Shown here one piece after another: positions 25,583-33,704 of a stretch of 64,000 nt of DNA. The position numbers and the translations under genes are program-made. Where the stretch lies: contig CAWGSQ010000005.1 of assembly GCA_963825345.1 (NCBI GenBank), positions 1 through 64,000 of the forward strand. The letters are read 5' to 3'. Origin of the DNA: JACVRW01 sp963825345 (lineage in GTDB: Bacteria > Actinomycetota > Thermoleophilia > Solirubrobacterales > Thermoleophilaceae). The notes beneath the pieces were generated by a model. The model ran no database searches. It was not told the origin of the DNA and worked only from the letters and a program-made list of their open reading frames with translations. How positions within the stretch are numbered: position 1 is the first letter of the stretch; each line of letters starts with the position of its first letter.

Positions 25583-25699
25583 CAAGTACTTTGCACGCAA
25601 CGTCGTTATCAAGATCTCCATGCGCCGTGGCGAAGCTTCCCCCGCGCATGCTGGGTCACCGGGACGAGGCGTTTCCCTGCTGAGCTCTGCCTGACTCGG

Positions 25700-26575
25700 C
25701 TAGACGCGGACGGTGTATTGCTTGCTGACCCAGCCTGCCTCAGGCTCCGCTGACAGGTAGCGCAGATTGCCGTTGAAGTCGAGCTCGGTGGAGTTCGTCA
25801 AAGCGACATCGATCACCTGACAGCCCGTTCGCTCCACGATGCGGCGAACCTTGGCCTCTGGCAGGGCGTGCATCTCCGTGAGGCTGGCGGGCCCGGCCCG
25901 CTCCACACCCAGGAGGCGCCGTTGCCTGAGACGGCTTCGGATCGCGAGACGCCATCTTGCCCGCCCAATGAGCGCCCGGACACGCTGACGCTCGATGTAG
26001 CGGTCGGGTATCTGGAAGACGACCAGCCCGCCCGTGCGCGTCACCCTCAGGAACTCTCGGATGTACGCGGTCTGATAGTCGCGCCTCATGTGTTGCAGCA
26101 CGATGCTGCTGTACACGAACCCGAAACGGTCGTTGGGAAACAGCTCAAGGTTCGGCGCCTGGTTGAGGTGCAACGTGACGTTGTGGCTGCTGACAAGCTC
26201 GCGGGCCGTGCGGAGCATCGCTTCTGAGATGTCGACGCCGTGGGCTTCGTCAAAGCGTTTGGCGAGAGCCTGGGTGAGCCGCCCGGCGCCGCAGCCGAAG
26301 TCGAGCGCTGCGCTCTTGAACGTCACAGCGCAGCGGGAGAGGACGGTGTCGATCTCACGTTCGCCGCTGGCGAGAAACTCGGCGGGCCGCCAGCCGCCGT
26401 CTTTGAGGGCGGGGTCTTCGAGTGCCGCCCAGAGCGGATCAGCTTGCGCGAGCGCGTCCCAGTTGTCGTGGATCGAGTCGAGGTCCCCGGCCTTTTGGAT
26501 CACGTCGAACCAAACTACCGCGCTGGCCCTGACCTTTTCGATCCGGTGGCGATACGACTGTGGTTGCGCCCCCAC
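25700..26575 (-). CDS. Class I SAM-dependent methyltransferase
   Basis: About 291 residues in one frame. The SAM-binding motif is ALDFGCGAGRLTQALAKRF, followed by AHGVDISEAMLRTARELV (motif II acidic residue) and VYSSIVLQHMRRDY, then FLRVTRTGGLVVFQIPD. This is a UbiE/Methyltransf_11-type domain. The N-terminal segment SIHDNWDALAQADPLWAALE is common in small-molecule or glycolipid methyltransferases. The true start may be inside the open frame (for example a GTG giving VVWFDVIQKAGDLD), so the first 20 to 30 residues are doubtful. It is the only gene between the tRNA-Arg and its duplicated fragment, consistent with cargo of a small integrated segment. The substrate is unknown. Confidence 0.83.
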   Translation of the reverse strand: MGAQPQSYRHRIEKVRASAVVWFDVIQKAGDLDSIHDNWDALAQADPLWAALEDPALKDGGWRPAEFLASGEREIDTVLSRCAVTFKSAALDFGCGAGRLTQALAKRFDEAHGVDISEAMLRTARELVSSHNVTLHLNQAPNLELFPNDRFGFVYSSIVLQHMRRDYQTAYIREFLRVTRTGGLVVFQIPDRYIERQRVRALIGRARWRLAIRSRLRQRRLLGVERAGPASLTEMHALPEAKVRRIVERTGCQVIDVALTNSTELDFNGNLRYLSAEPEAGWVSKQYTVRV

Positions 26576-26796
26576 CGGTCAGCAAGCTCAGTGACATCCC
26601 GCCGCCGACCCACAATCCCGACGACCGCCCCCACGCGAGAGGACAGGGAAGGACACGCAAGCCCCTTCGCTTCCCGGTGCCGCTGCCGCGCATCCTCCGT
26701 CCGAAGAGCCAGTGCCCATTCGGAGAACGGCCCGAGCTGGCAGGCCGGGGACGGGTCGGAGCCCGCATCCCCCTCTACCAGCGGGGTCTAGCGAGG

Positions 26797-26869
26797 TACG
26801 CCCGGAAGGATTCGAACCTTCGACTTCTGCCTCCGGAGGGCAGCGCTCTATCCACTGAGCTACGGGCGC
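26797..26869 (-). tRNA. tRNA-Arg (anticodon CCG)
   Basis: The minus strand folds as a tRNA: acceptor GCGCCCG with CGGGCGT (a G-U pair at the end), D arm GCTCAGTGGATAGAGC, anticodon stem CTGCC/GGCAG around loop CTCCGGA (anticodon CCG), and T arm with GGTTCGAATCC. The discriminator is A and the CCA end is not encoded. Its 3' half is duplicated at 25539-25582. Confidence 0.95.
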
Positions 26870-26894
26870 GGGAGAAATCCAGTGTAGTCCGCGC

Positions 26895-27387
26895 ATGCTG
26901 ATCGCCGTCATCTCCGACACGCATCTGCCGCGCGGCGCGCGGCGGCTCCCGGAGTCGTGCGTCGAGCGGATTGAGGCGGCCGACCTCCTGCTTCACGCGG
27001 GCGATTTCTCGACCCTCGAAGTGCTCCGCGAGCCTCGAGGCGATCGGGCCGCCCGTGGTCGGCGTTCAGGGCAACATCGACAGCGCGGAGCTGCGCCGGC
27101 TGCTCCCCGAGGAGCGCGTGGTCGAGGCCAACGGCGCCCGCATCGCGATGGTGCACGACGCGGGCCCTCGCGCCGGCCGCCTGGCGCGGATGAGGGCCCG
27201 CTTCGGCGAACGCGCGGACGTCGTGGTCTTCGGCCACTCGCACATGCCGCTGCACGAGCAGGGCGACGACGGCTTCCAGATCCTCAATCCGGGCAGCCCG
27301 ACCGAGCGCCGCCGGGCGCCGCGGCACACGATGGGGCTAATTCGCGTCGGAGCGGACTTAGTCAGATGTGAGCTCGTGGACCTCTGA
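26895..27387 (+). CDS. YfcE/MJ0936-type metallophosphoesterase, one frameshift
   Basis: About 163 residues once one extra base near 27033 is removed. All calcineurin-like motifs are present: VISDTHLPRGA (D-x-H), LLHAGDFSTLEVL (GD), VVGVQGNID (GN), IAMVHDAG (H) and VVFGHSHMPLHE (GHSH). The family hydrolyses small phosphodiesters with two metal ions. Every metal ligand lies in the correct order across the shift, which favours a sequence error. It begins 25 bases from the tRNA-Arg gene, divergently. Its stop overlaps the operator of the next gene. Confidence 0.8.
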
Positions 27388-27404
27388 TACCGTATACGGC
27401 ATCA
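27385..27404. promoter_or_regulatory. 20-base operator-like palindrome at the XRE gene start
   Basis: TGAT-A-CCGTATACGG-C-ATCA is a 20-base inverted repeat with a single mismatched pair. It overlaps the phosphoesterase stop and the first base of the XRE regulator start codon. Its position suits autorepression of the XRE-nucleotidyltransferase pair, and the TATAC core could double as a -10 element of a nearly leaderless transcript. Confidence 0.7.
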
Positions 27405-27745
27405 TGATCCCAGGTGAGCTGATCAGGGAATTGCGCGCGCGGCACTCCCTCAGTCAGCGCGAGCTCGCCTACCGCGCCGGCACGAGCCAGAGCGCGATTG
27501 CGCGCCTCGAGGCCGGATACGAGGACATCACCTGGACGCGGCTGCGATCGATCCTGTCCGCGATGGGCGAGGAGCCGGTGCTCCAGAGCAAGCGGCTTGC
27601 GAGCCGGTACGACCTCAACGACCTGATGCTGGATCGAGCAATGTCGCCCGAGGCGCGGCTGGCAAACGGGCTCAGCGTCAACCGTTTCGGGTCGGAGATC
27701 GCACTCGCCGGTTCAGCGGCGCGCGCAAAGAATGACCACGCGTGA
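27404..27745 (+). CDS. XRE-family helix-turn-helix protein (putative antitoxin)
   Basis: From ATG 27404 this is 113 residues. The N-terminal half is an XRE/Cro domain: LIRELRARHSLSQRELAYRA, then GTSQSAIARLEAGYEDITW. The C-terminal part (LASRYDLNDLMLDRAMSPEA, then NGLSVNRFGSEIA) is not a known domain to me but resembles linkers of antitoxin-type XRE proteins. The 3' end overlaps the nucleotidyltransferase gene by 14 bases, so the two are coupled. A palindrome sits on the start codon. Together these features suggest a toxin-antitoxin or regulator-enzyme module. An in-frame upstream start at 27368 would run through the palindrome and is less likely. Confidence 0.8.
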   Translation: MIPGELIRELRARHSLSQRELAYRAGTSQSAIARLEAGYEDITWTRLRSILSAMGEEPVLQSKRLASRYDLNDLMLDRAMSPEARLANGLSVNRFGSEIALAGSAARAKNDHA

Positions 27746-28229
27746 ACGCGTATTCGACGCGCAGGAGATCCTGCGCGTGCTCGCGGCGCACGGGGTGGAC
27801 TTCGTGGTCATTGGAGGAATCGCTGTCCAGGCTCACGGATACATCCGGTGGACAAAGGACCTGGACGTCATCGTGCGGCCGACTGCGCTCAACCTCAGTC
27901 GCCTCAGCGAGGCCCTCCAAGAGCTAGAGGCGGAGCTTCGAGGCTCCGGCACACTCAAGCTGAATGACCCTCATCAGCTGCGGCGAGCGCCGCTGATTCC
28001 GGTGATGACCAGGGTGGGCCCTCTGGACATCGTGGGCGTGGAGCACGTGGCTGGTGCTCCGCGTAGTTATGACGGCTTGCGGGAAGCGGCGCTCGTCGTA
28101 GAGCTCTCCGGCTCCAAGGTCGCCGTGGCGGGCCTTTCGGACCTCGTTCGAATGAAGCGGGCGGCCGGCCGCGAGCACGACCTCGCGGACATCGAGGCTC
28201 TCACTCGCAGGCCCGAGGACGGCGCTTAA
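27732..28229 (+). CDS. AbiEii/MNT-like nucleotidyltransferase (putative toxin)
   Basis: This 165-residue protein has a minimal nucleotidyltransferase core: FVVIGGIAVQAHGYIRWTKD then LDVIV. GG, the following helix and the D-x-D-like TKDLDV motif match DNA-polymerase-beta-type NTases of the AbiEii/DUF6036 group. GPLDIVGVEHV supplies a likely third carboxylate region, and VAVAGLSDLVRMKRAAGREH, then DLADIEAL are standard C-terminal landmarks of this group. Such proteins transfer nucleotides to RNA or protein targets and often act as toxins. The overlapping XRE gene upstream would be the cognate antitoxin/repressor. Toxicity is inference from context. Confidence 0.8.
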   Translation: MTTRERVFDAQEILRVLAAHGVDFVVIGGIAVQAHGYIRWTKDLDVIVRPTALNLSRLSEALQELEAELRGSGTLKLNDPHQLRRAPLIPVMTRVGPLDIVGVEHVAGAPRSYDGLREAALVVELSGSKVAVAGLSDLVRMKRAAGREHDLADIEALTRRPEDGA

Positions 28230-28257
28230 GGCACCCGCGAGTCAACATAGGGCTGCA

Positions 28258-29211
28258 ATGGACCTCGACGTTCTCTTCCTCGGCACCGCCGGCTCCTCGC
28301 CGAGTCCGCGGCGTGGGCTGTCCGCCACGCTTGTCCGGCGCGGCGGCGACCGGCTGCTGATCGACTGCGGGGAGGGCACGCAGCGGCAGCTGATGAGCTC
28401 GATCGGGCTGGTGGAGCTCGAGGAGCTGTTCCTCACGCACTTCCACGCGGATCACGTGCTCGGGCTGCCGGGGATGCTGAAGACGTTCGCCCTGCGCCAG
28501 CGCGAGCGCCCGCTCACGGTCCACGGCCCGCGCGGCCTCGCGCGCTTGTTCAAGCTGCTGGATCCCGTGATCGGACGGCTCAGCTTTCCGCTGGAGCTGG
28601 TGGAGCTCGAGGTGAACGACGAGCTCGAGAGGGACGGCTACCGGATCGCCGCGTTCGGCGTCGATCACGCCGGCTCCTCGATCGGCTACGCGCTCGTGGA
28701 GGATCCGCGTCCCGGGCAGTTCGACCCCGACCGGGCGCGCCAGCTGGGCGTGGAGTTCGGGCCCGACTTCGGCCGCCTTCAGCGCGGCGAGGTGGTGAAC
28801 GGCGTCCAGCCCGAGCAGGTGATGGGGGAGACGCGCCGCGGCCGCAAGGTCGTGCTCACGGGCGACACCGCCCCCAGCGACATGACCCGGCTCGTGGCCT
28901 GGGAGGCCGACCTGCTGGTGCACGAGGCAACCTTCATGGAGGACGAGGTCGAGCGCGCCGCCGAGACGCGCCACACGACCGCTGCCCAGGCCGCCGAGCT
29001 GGCCGCCGCGGCGGGCGTGCAGATGCTGGCCCTCACGCACATCTCGCCGCGCTACGCGGGCGGCGAGGTGCGCGACGAGGCCCGGGCGCTATTCGAGAAC
29101 GTGATCGTGCCGCGCGACTTCGACCGGGTCGAGATCCCGTTCCCGGAGCGAGGCGGGCCGGTGCACATCCGGGCGTCGGAGGGCCCGCCCCAGCGAGAGC
29201 CGGTGGCCTAG
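28258..29211 (+). CDS. rnz: Ribonuclease Z
   Basis: This 317-residue MBL-fold endonuclease matures tRNA 3' ends. The start LDVLFLGTAGSSPSPRRGLS is typical, THFHADHVLGLPGML holds the HxHxDH motif, GRKVVLTGDTAPSD carries a metal ligand, and HEATFMEDE and LTHISPRY complete the site. The length fits the short RNase Z form. It follows the nucleotidyltransferase by 28 bases on the same strand and converges with the proline-rich gene in a shared CTAG. A tRNA gene nearby without encoded CCA fits the enzyme's role, though linkage is probably chance. Confidence 0.93.
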   Translation: MDLDVLFLGTAGSSPSPRRGLSATLVRRGGDRLLIDCGEGTQRQLMSSIGLVELEELFLTHFHADHVLGLPGMLKTFALRQRERPLTVHGPRGLARLFKLLDPVIGRLSFPLELVELEVNDELERDGYRIAAFGVDHAGSSIGYALVEDPRPGQFDPDRARQLGVEFGPDFGRLQRGEVVNGVQPEQVMGETRRGRKVVLTGDTAPSDMTRLVAWEADLLVHEATFMEDEVERAAETRHTTAAQAAELAAAAGVQMLALTHISPRYAGGEVRDEARALFENVIVPRDFDRVEIPFPERGGPVHIRASEGPPQREPVA

Positions 29212-29636
29212 CCCGAGTTGAGGAAGTCGACGGGAGGCTCGGCAGCCGGCGGCTTCGGCGCAGGTGTGGGCGTGGGCGTTGGCGCGGGCGCCACGGTCAC
29301 CGGAGCTGCGGGAGTTGGCGACGGAGTACTCGGTGCGACAGGGGCCGGCGCGATTGTCCGGGGCGTTTCCGAGACCGGGTCCGGCTTGGGCCGACGCCGG
29401 CGCGGGGCCAGGGTCGGCAGTCCCGCGGTGTGCTGAGCGGATTCCGCGTCAGTGGTGGACGACTCGAGATTCAACGGCACGGGCGGCACTCCGCCGGCCT
29501 GGGCGGGCGTCCCATCGTCTCGTGCGAGAGACCCAACCACCAACGCTCCAGAAAATGCGACGGCGCCGGTCAGCAGGACGGGAACGATCAGCCGCGCGGA
29601 CACCTGGACCCTGCTGTCTCGCCTGGCCTGAGGCAC
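29208..29636 (-). CDS. Membrane-anchored proline/threonine-rich protein
   Basis: This 142-residue protein has a hydrophobic segment at residues 14-36 (LIVPVLLTGAVAFSGALVVG) acting as signal anchor. The rest is disordered and Pro/Thr/Ala-rich, ending in a PAPTPTPTPAPKP-type run. Such tails span the cell envelope or are glycosylated. It overlaps the PKD-domain gene by 49 bases at its start and shares a CTAG with ribonuclease Z at its end. It is probably cotranscribed with the PKD protein. No enzymatic domain is visible. Confidence 0.65.
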   Translation of the reverse strand: MPQARRDSRVQVSARLIVPVLLTGAVAFSGALVVGSLARDDGTPAQAGGVPPVPLNLESSTTDAESAQHTAGLPTLAPRRRRPKPDPVSETPRTIAPAPVAPSTPSPTPAAPVTVAPAPTPTPTPAPKPPAAEPPVDFLNSG

Positions 29637-30331
29637 ATATCGCGTCGAGTCGGGTTGCGGTTCTTGCGGATCCTGAATTCGGTGAGCTTGCCGATCCGGT
29701 CACCCTTCGAGACCCGCACCGTCAGAACTGTCCCGGCGCGAAGGCGGCGCTCGAAGCGGCGGATGCGGAGCGTCTTGCGGCCGGCGTAGGCGGATGTGCG
29801 CTTGCCCGGGCAGCCCCGGCCGCGGCAGCTCACCCGCACGCGTGAGCACACCGGCGCACGTACGGACAGCAGTGTGATCCTTGCGCCGTTCTTGGTGAGG
29901 CGACCGCCGAGCGTGATCACGGGGAAGGGACTCAGCATCCGAGCCGTGTCCGGCCGCGGCAGCGCATACGTGGTGTCCACCATCACGGTTCGCCGCTCAA
30001 CCTTCGTCACGCCATCGGCACTTGTGACCTCGAGGCCCACCACGTGGGGCCCTGCGCCTGCAAACACGGTCGCGGCCGAGCGCCCCTCGGCATCGTCGAA
30101 CAAGCCATCGCCGTCGAGGTCCCAGACCTGACGGACGAGCCGCCCGTCGGGGTCGCACGACGACGAGACGAACTGCACGCTGTCGCCGGTGCGCGGGTTC
30201 TCGGGCGAAAACGAGAAACTTGCGCTGGGGCGCTGGTCAGCGGCCACCGCCACGCCCGGGAATGCCAAAAGGGCAATCACGACGCCAAGACGCCTGAATG
30301 AGCTTCTTCGTATGCCGTTCAAACTCGTCAC
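29588..30331 (-). CDS. Secreted PKD-domain protein
   Basis: This 247-residue protein has a signal peptide (RLGVVIALLAFPGVAVA). Residues about 33-115 form a PKD domain (ASFSFSPENPRTGDSVQF, VWDLDGDGLFDD, VGLEVTSADGVTK), a beta-sandwich common in surface proteins. The C-terminal 110 residues are basic with four cysteines (CSRVRVSCRGRGCPGKR) and resemble the repeated beta-rich tail seen on actinobacterial surface proteins. The start is a GTG at 30331. A binding role at the cell surface is likely; the ligand is unknown. Confidence 0.8.
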   Translation of the reverse strand: MTSLNGIRRSSFRRLGVVIALLAFPGVAVAADQRPSASFSFSPENPRTGDSVQFVSSSCDPDGRLVRQVWDLDGDGLFDDAEGRSAATVFAGAGPHVVGLEVTSADGVTKVERRTVMVDTTYALPRPDTARMLSPFPVITLGGRLTKNGARITLLSVRAPVCSRVRVSCRGRGCPGKRTSAYAGRKTLRIRRFERRLRAGTVLTVRVSKGDRIGKLTEFRIRKNRNPTRRDMCLRPGETAGSRCPRG

Positions 30332-30398
30332 GGATTCCGTTCCGCAACATCAACGAGTGAGCGGACGGATAGCTCGCGCGGCGCGCGAACGCGGGTGC

Positions 30399-30716
30399 TC
30401 AGCGGGGGTCGCCGAGTCGGACCAGCTGCGGCGGACCGGAGTCCTCGAGGTCCTGGAGCACCTGCTCCGCTAGCTCGGGGTCCCAGCGCTCTGCGCCGAC
30501 GAGCTGGCCGGCCAGGTCGCTCACGCGGCTGAGGGCCTCGCGGGCGTCGTCGTCGAGCGCGATGTCCTCGCAGAAGAAGAGCGCGTCGCCGGCCTCGCGA
30601 AGGATCTCCTTCTCGGCAGGGCTGAGCGCGGCATCCCCTTCGGCAGAGATCACCGTCATCAGCCTCCCGTATGCCTGAGAACGCTCTGGCGTCACTGCTT
30701 CCACAGTAGCGGCCAT
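30399..30716 (-). CDS. Small acidic helical hypothetical protein
   Basis: About 105 residues, strongly acidic and helical: SPAEKEILREAGDALFFCED, then IALDDDAREALSRVSDLA and DPELAEQVLQDLEDSGPP. No membrane segment, signal or known motif is visible. The ATG at 30716 is preferred to the GTG five codons upstream. It is divergent from the pyrimidine operon, with about 60 bases before the PyrR site, so the two promoters share that short region. Function is unknown. Confidence 0.6.
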   Translation of the reverse strand: MAATVEAVTPERSQAYGRLMTVISAEGDAALSPAEKEILREAGDALFFCEDIALDDDAREALSRVSDLAGQLVGAERWDPELAEQVLQDLEDSGPPQLVRLGDPR

Positions 30717-30781
30717 CGCGACGGGTGTCACCCGGCGATATCGATGTTGGCGTCCGACCCTGGGTGCTAGTCTCGCCGCGG

Positions 30782-30812
30782 TTCCTTTAACCAGGTCCGG
30801 AGAGGCCAGGAA
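30782..30812 (+). promoter_or_regulatory. PyrR-binding RNA element before pyrR
   Basis: The leader contains TTTAACCAGGTCCGGAGAGG, matching the PyrR binding consensus (TTTAA, then AGTCC-N-G-N-GAGG). TTCCT (30782-30786) pairs with AGGAA (30808-30812), closing the hairpin over the ribosome-binding site of pyrR. PyrR with UMP would bind this RNA and hide the Shine-Dalgarno sequence, repressing translation of the operon when pyrimidines are plentiful. Confidence 0.83.
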
Positions 30813-30823
30813 GGGCTAGTGAA

Positions 30824-31378
30824 GTGAGCGAAAAGACGGTCCTGGACCGCGAAGACGTGCGGCGCACGCTGGTGCGAATCGCACACGAAATCGTCGAATC
30901 AACGGGTGGCGAGGGCGTCGCGGTCGTGGGGATTCACCGTCGCGGCGCAGTGCTGGGCGCGCGCCTGCGCGACCTCGTCGCAGAGCTCGTCGGCGAGCCC
31001 GTGCCGCTCGGCGACATCGACATCAGCTTCTACCGCGACGACGTGGGCATCCGCGGCGCGGACTACCAGCCGGTGGTCCACTCGACGCACATCGACTTCC
31101 CGGTCGAGGACACGACCGTGGTGCTGGTGGACGACGTCCTCTACACGGGCCGAACGGTGCGCGCGGCGATCGACGCCCTCTTCGACTACGGCCGCCCGAG
31201 CCGCGTGCAGCTCGCGGTGCTGGCCGACCGCGGCCATCGCGAGCTTCCGATCCGCCCGGACTACGTCGGCAAGAACCTTCCGACCGCCCGTGGCGAGAGG
31301 GTGAACGTGAAAGTGGAGGAGATCGACGGAGTTGACGAGGTGGCCATCGACGCGGCCGCCGTGGAGGAGACGATTTGA
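30824..31378 (+). CDS. pyrR: PyrR, pyrimidine operon regulator/uracil phosphoribosyltransferase
   Basis: This 184-residue type I phosphoribosyltransferase has the PRPP-binding motif VVLVDDVLYTGRTVRAA, VAVVGIHRRGAVLGARL at the N-terminus and DIDISFYRDD centrally. PyrR binds pyr mRNA in response to UMP and PRPP and has secondary UPRTase activity. The start GTG 30824 lies 11 bases after the PyrR RNA hairpin, implying autoregulation. The stop and the next start form TGATG with pyrB. It heads a seven-gene operon ending at 39688. Confidence 0.95.
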   Translation: MSEKTVLDREDVRRTLVRIAHEIVESTGGEGVAVVGIHRRGAVLGARLRDLVAELVGEPVPLGDIDISFYRDDVGIRGADYQPVVHSTHIDFPVEDTTVVLVDDVLYTGRTVRAAIDALFDYGRPSRVQLAVLADRGHRELPIRPDYVGKNLPTARGERVNVKVEEIDGVDEVAIDAAAVEETI

Positions 31379-32328
31379 TGCACCCGCACCTGCTGTCGGT
31401 CGACGATCTCTCGCGCGACGACATCGAGCGCATCCTGGGCCGGGCGGAGAGCTTCGCCGAGGTCTCCGGCCGCGAGATCAAGAAGGTGCCCACGCTGCGC
31501 GGGCGCACCGTGATCAACCTCTTCTACGAGGCCTCCACGCGCACGCAGTCGAGCTTCGAGCTCGCGGCCAAGCGCCTGAGCGCCGACCTGATCACGCTCA
31601 AGGCGACGGGCTCGGCGGTGGAGAAGGGCGAGTCGCTCAAGGACACGGTGCAGACGCTCTCCGCCTACGACCCCGCCGCGATCGTGATCCGCTCGCCGCA
31701 CGCGGGCGCGGCCGGTCTCGTGGCCCGCTGGACGCAGGCGGCCGTGATCAACGCGGGCGACGGCAAGCACGAGCATCCGACCCAGGCGCTGCTCGACCTC
31801 TACACGCTGAAGCGCCGCGCCGGCTCGCTCGAGGGCCTCAAGGTCTGGATCGTGGGCGACGTGCTCCACAGCCGCGTGGCCCGCTCGAACATCCTGGCCT
31901 TCACGCGCATGGGCTGCGAGGTCACGCTGTGCGGACCGCCCACGCTGATCCCGCGCGGGATCGAGTCGCTCGGCTGCCGCGTGCGCCACACGCTCGAGGA
32001 GCTGCCCTCGGCAGACGTGGTCTATGCCCTTCGCATGCAGAACGAGCGCATGACCGGCTCCTTCGTGCCGTCGCTGCGCGAGTACGCCGCGCAGTACCAG
32101 ATCAACGGGCGCCGCCTCGGCCCGACACAGCTGCTGATGCACCCGGGGCCGGTGAACCGCGGCGTCGAGCTGGCGGCCGAGGTGATCGACTCGCCTCAGG
32201 CGCTCATCTCCGAGCAGGTGGAGTCCGGCGTGGTGGTGAGGATGGCGGTGCTCTACGAGCTGCTCGCGGGACGAGGTGCGCCGTCCGGGGTGCGCGAGGG
32301 CGCCGAGACGGAGCCGCAGCCCGCATGA
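31378..32328 (+). CDS. pyrB: Aspartate carbamoyltransferase catalytic subunit
   Basis: This 316-residue enzyme makes N-carbamoyl-aspartate from aspartate and carbamoyl phosphate, the first committed step of pyrimidine synthesis. The carbamoyl-phosphate loop is FYEASTRTQSSFELAAKRL. KATGSAVEKGESLKDT carries the mobile loop, GKHEHPTQALLDLYTL is the HPTQ motif, and MHPGPVNRGVEL is the aspartate-side loop. No regulatory subunit (pyrI) is present. The ATG at 31378 overlaps the pyrR stop. It is coupled to pyrC by ATGA. Confidence 0.96.
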   Translation: MHPHLLSVDDLSRDDIERILGRAESFAEVSGREIKKVPTLRGRTVINLFYEASTRTQSSFELAAKRLSADLITLKATGSAVEKGESLKDTVQTLSAYDPAAIVIRSPHAGAAGLVARWTQAAVINAGDGKHEHPTQALLDLYTLKRRAGSLEGLKVWIVGDVLHSRVARSNILAFTRMGCEVTLCGPPTLIPRGIESLGCRVRHTLEELPSADVVYALRMQNERMTGSFVPSLREYAAQYQINGRRLGPTQLLMHPGPVNRGVELAAEVIDSPQALISEQVESGVVVRMAVLYELLAGRGAPSGVREGAETEPQPA

Positions 32329-33704
32329 GTGCCAGCGCCGCGCCGATGAACGGGTCCGGACCGCGGGCCGCGATCGAGCTCGACTGCGCCGCCGGGCCGC
32401 CCACCACCGTGCTCGTGCGGGGCGCCCGGCTGCTCGACCCGCGCGCGGGGATCGACAGGCTGGGGGACGTGCTCGTACGCGACGGGCGGATCGCCGAGGT
32501 GGGCGAGGGCCTGAGCGCGCCCGACGGTGCCGAGGTGGTGGACGCCGAGGGCCTGCACGCGCTGCCGGCCTTCGTTGACCCGCACGTGCACCTGCGTACG
32601 CCCGGGCGCGAGGACGAGGAGGACATCGACTCGGGCACGCGCGCTGCGGCGGCCGGCGGCTTCTGCGCGATCCTCGCGCAGCCGAACACCGAGCCGGTGG
32701 TGGACTCCGCGCCGGTGCTGCGCTCGCTGCGCGAGAAGGCCCGCGGCGAGGCCCGCATCCCGACCGGCTTCATGGCCGCGATCACCGTCGGCCAGCTCGG
32801 CGAGCGGCTCACGGAGATGGCCGAGCTCGCCGAGGTCGGAGCGGCCGGGTTCACCGACGACGGGCTGCCCGTTCGCTCGGCCGGCGTGATGCGCCAGGCG
32901 CTCCAGTACCAGCTGCTGGCCGGCCGGGTGCTGGCACTGCACGAGGAGGATCCCTCGCTGTCGGGCACGGGCGTGATGCACGAGGGCGAGATGTCCGCGC
33001 TGCTCGGCGTGGCGGGGATTCCGTCGGTGTCCGAGTCGACGATGGTCGCCCGCGACTGCGCCCTCGCGCTCTACGAGCGCGGCCGAATCCACGTGCAGCA
33101 CGTGTCCGCGCGCGAGACGGTGGACGCCATCGAGCGGGCGAAGGCCGCGGGCACGCAGGTGACCTGCGAGGCCACCCCTCACCACCTGCTGCTCACCGAC
33201 GACGCCGTGCGCACGCTCGACACGAACATGAAGATGAACCCGCCGCTGCGGGCGGAATCGGACCGCCAGTCGCTGATCGAGGCGCTGCGCTCGGGCGCGA
33301 TCGACTGCATCGCCACCGACCACGCGCCCCACGCGCGCGAGGAGAAGGAGCAGCCCTTCGAGCTGGCGCCGATGGGAGTCACCGGGCTCGAGACCGCGTT
33401 CGCGGCACTCCACACCGGCCTCGTGCTGCCGGGGGTGATCGGGCTCGAGCTGCTCGTGGAGCGCATGACCGCGGGCGGCGAGGCCTTCGGTCTCGTGGTC
33501 CCGACCCTGGCGCCCGGCTCACCTGCAAATCTCTGCCTCGTGGACCTGGAGGCGGACTGGGACGTGGGCGACGCGGGCTACGAGAGCCGCTCGGCGAACT
33601 GCGCCTTCGCCGGCCGCCGGCTCACCGGCCGCGTGCGCATGACGATCGCCGACGGCGCGGTGGCCTACCGCGAGCGCAGCTTCGCGCTCGGCGCCGTGGC
33701 ATGA
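32325..33704 (+). CDS. pyrC: Dihydroorotase
   Basis: This 459-residue amidohydrolase cyclises carbamoyl-aspartate to dihydroorotate. FVDPHVHLRTPGRED supplies the first two metal histidines, AGGFCAILAQPNTEPVVDS follows, TCEATPHHLLLTDD carries another ligand, and CIATDHAPHAREEKE has the catalytic aspartate. It is a type I bacterial dihydroorotase by length and motif. About 20 residues precede the usual first strand. Both ends overlap neighbours by four bases (ATGA with pyrB and with carA). Confidence 0.95.
   Translation: MSASAAPMNGSGPRAAIELDCAAGPPTTVLVRGARLLDPRAGIDRLGDVLVRDGRIAEVGEGLSAPDGAEVVDAEGLHALPAFVDPHVHLRTPGREDEEDIDSGTRAAAAGGFCAILAQPNTEPVVDSAPVLRSLREKARGEARIPTGFMAAITVGQLGERLTEMAELAEVGAAGFTDDGLPVRSAGVMRQALQYQLLAGRVLALHEEDPSLSGTGVMHEGEMSALLGVAGIPSVSESTMVARDCALALYERGRIHVQHVSARETVDAIERAKAAGTQVTCEATPHHLLLTDDAVRTLDTNMKMNPPLRAESDRQSLIEALRSGAIDCIATDHAPHAREEKEQPFELAPMGVTGLETAFAALHTGLVLPGVIGLELLVERMTAGGEAFGLVVPTLAPGSPANLCLVDLEADWDVGDAGYESRSANCAFAGRRLTGRVRMTIADGAVAYRERSFALGAVA

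Noticed and set aside
25286..25753. Plus-strand open frame of 155 codons in the tRNA-fragment region
   Set aside because: It reads through the tRNA fragment and the end of the methyltransferase and shows no motif or ribosome-binding site.
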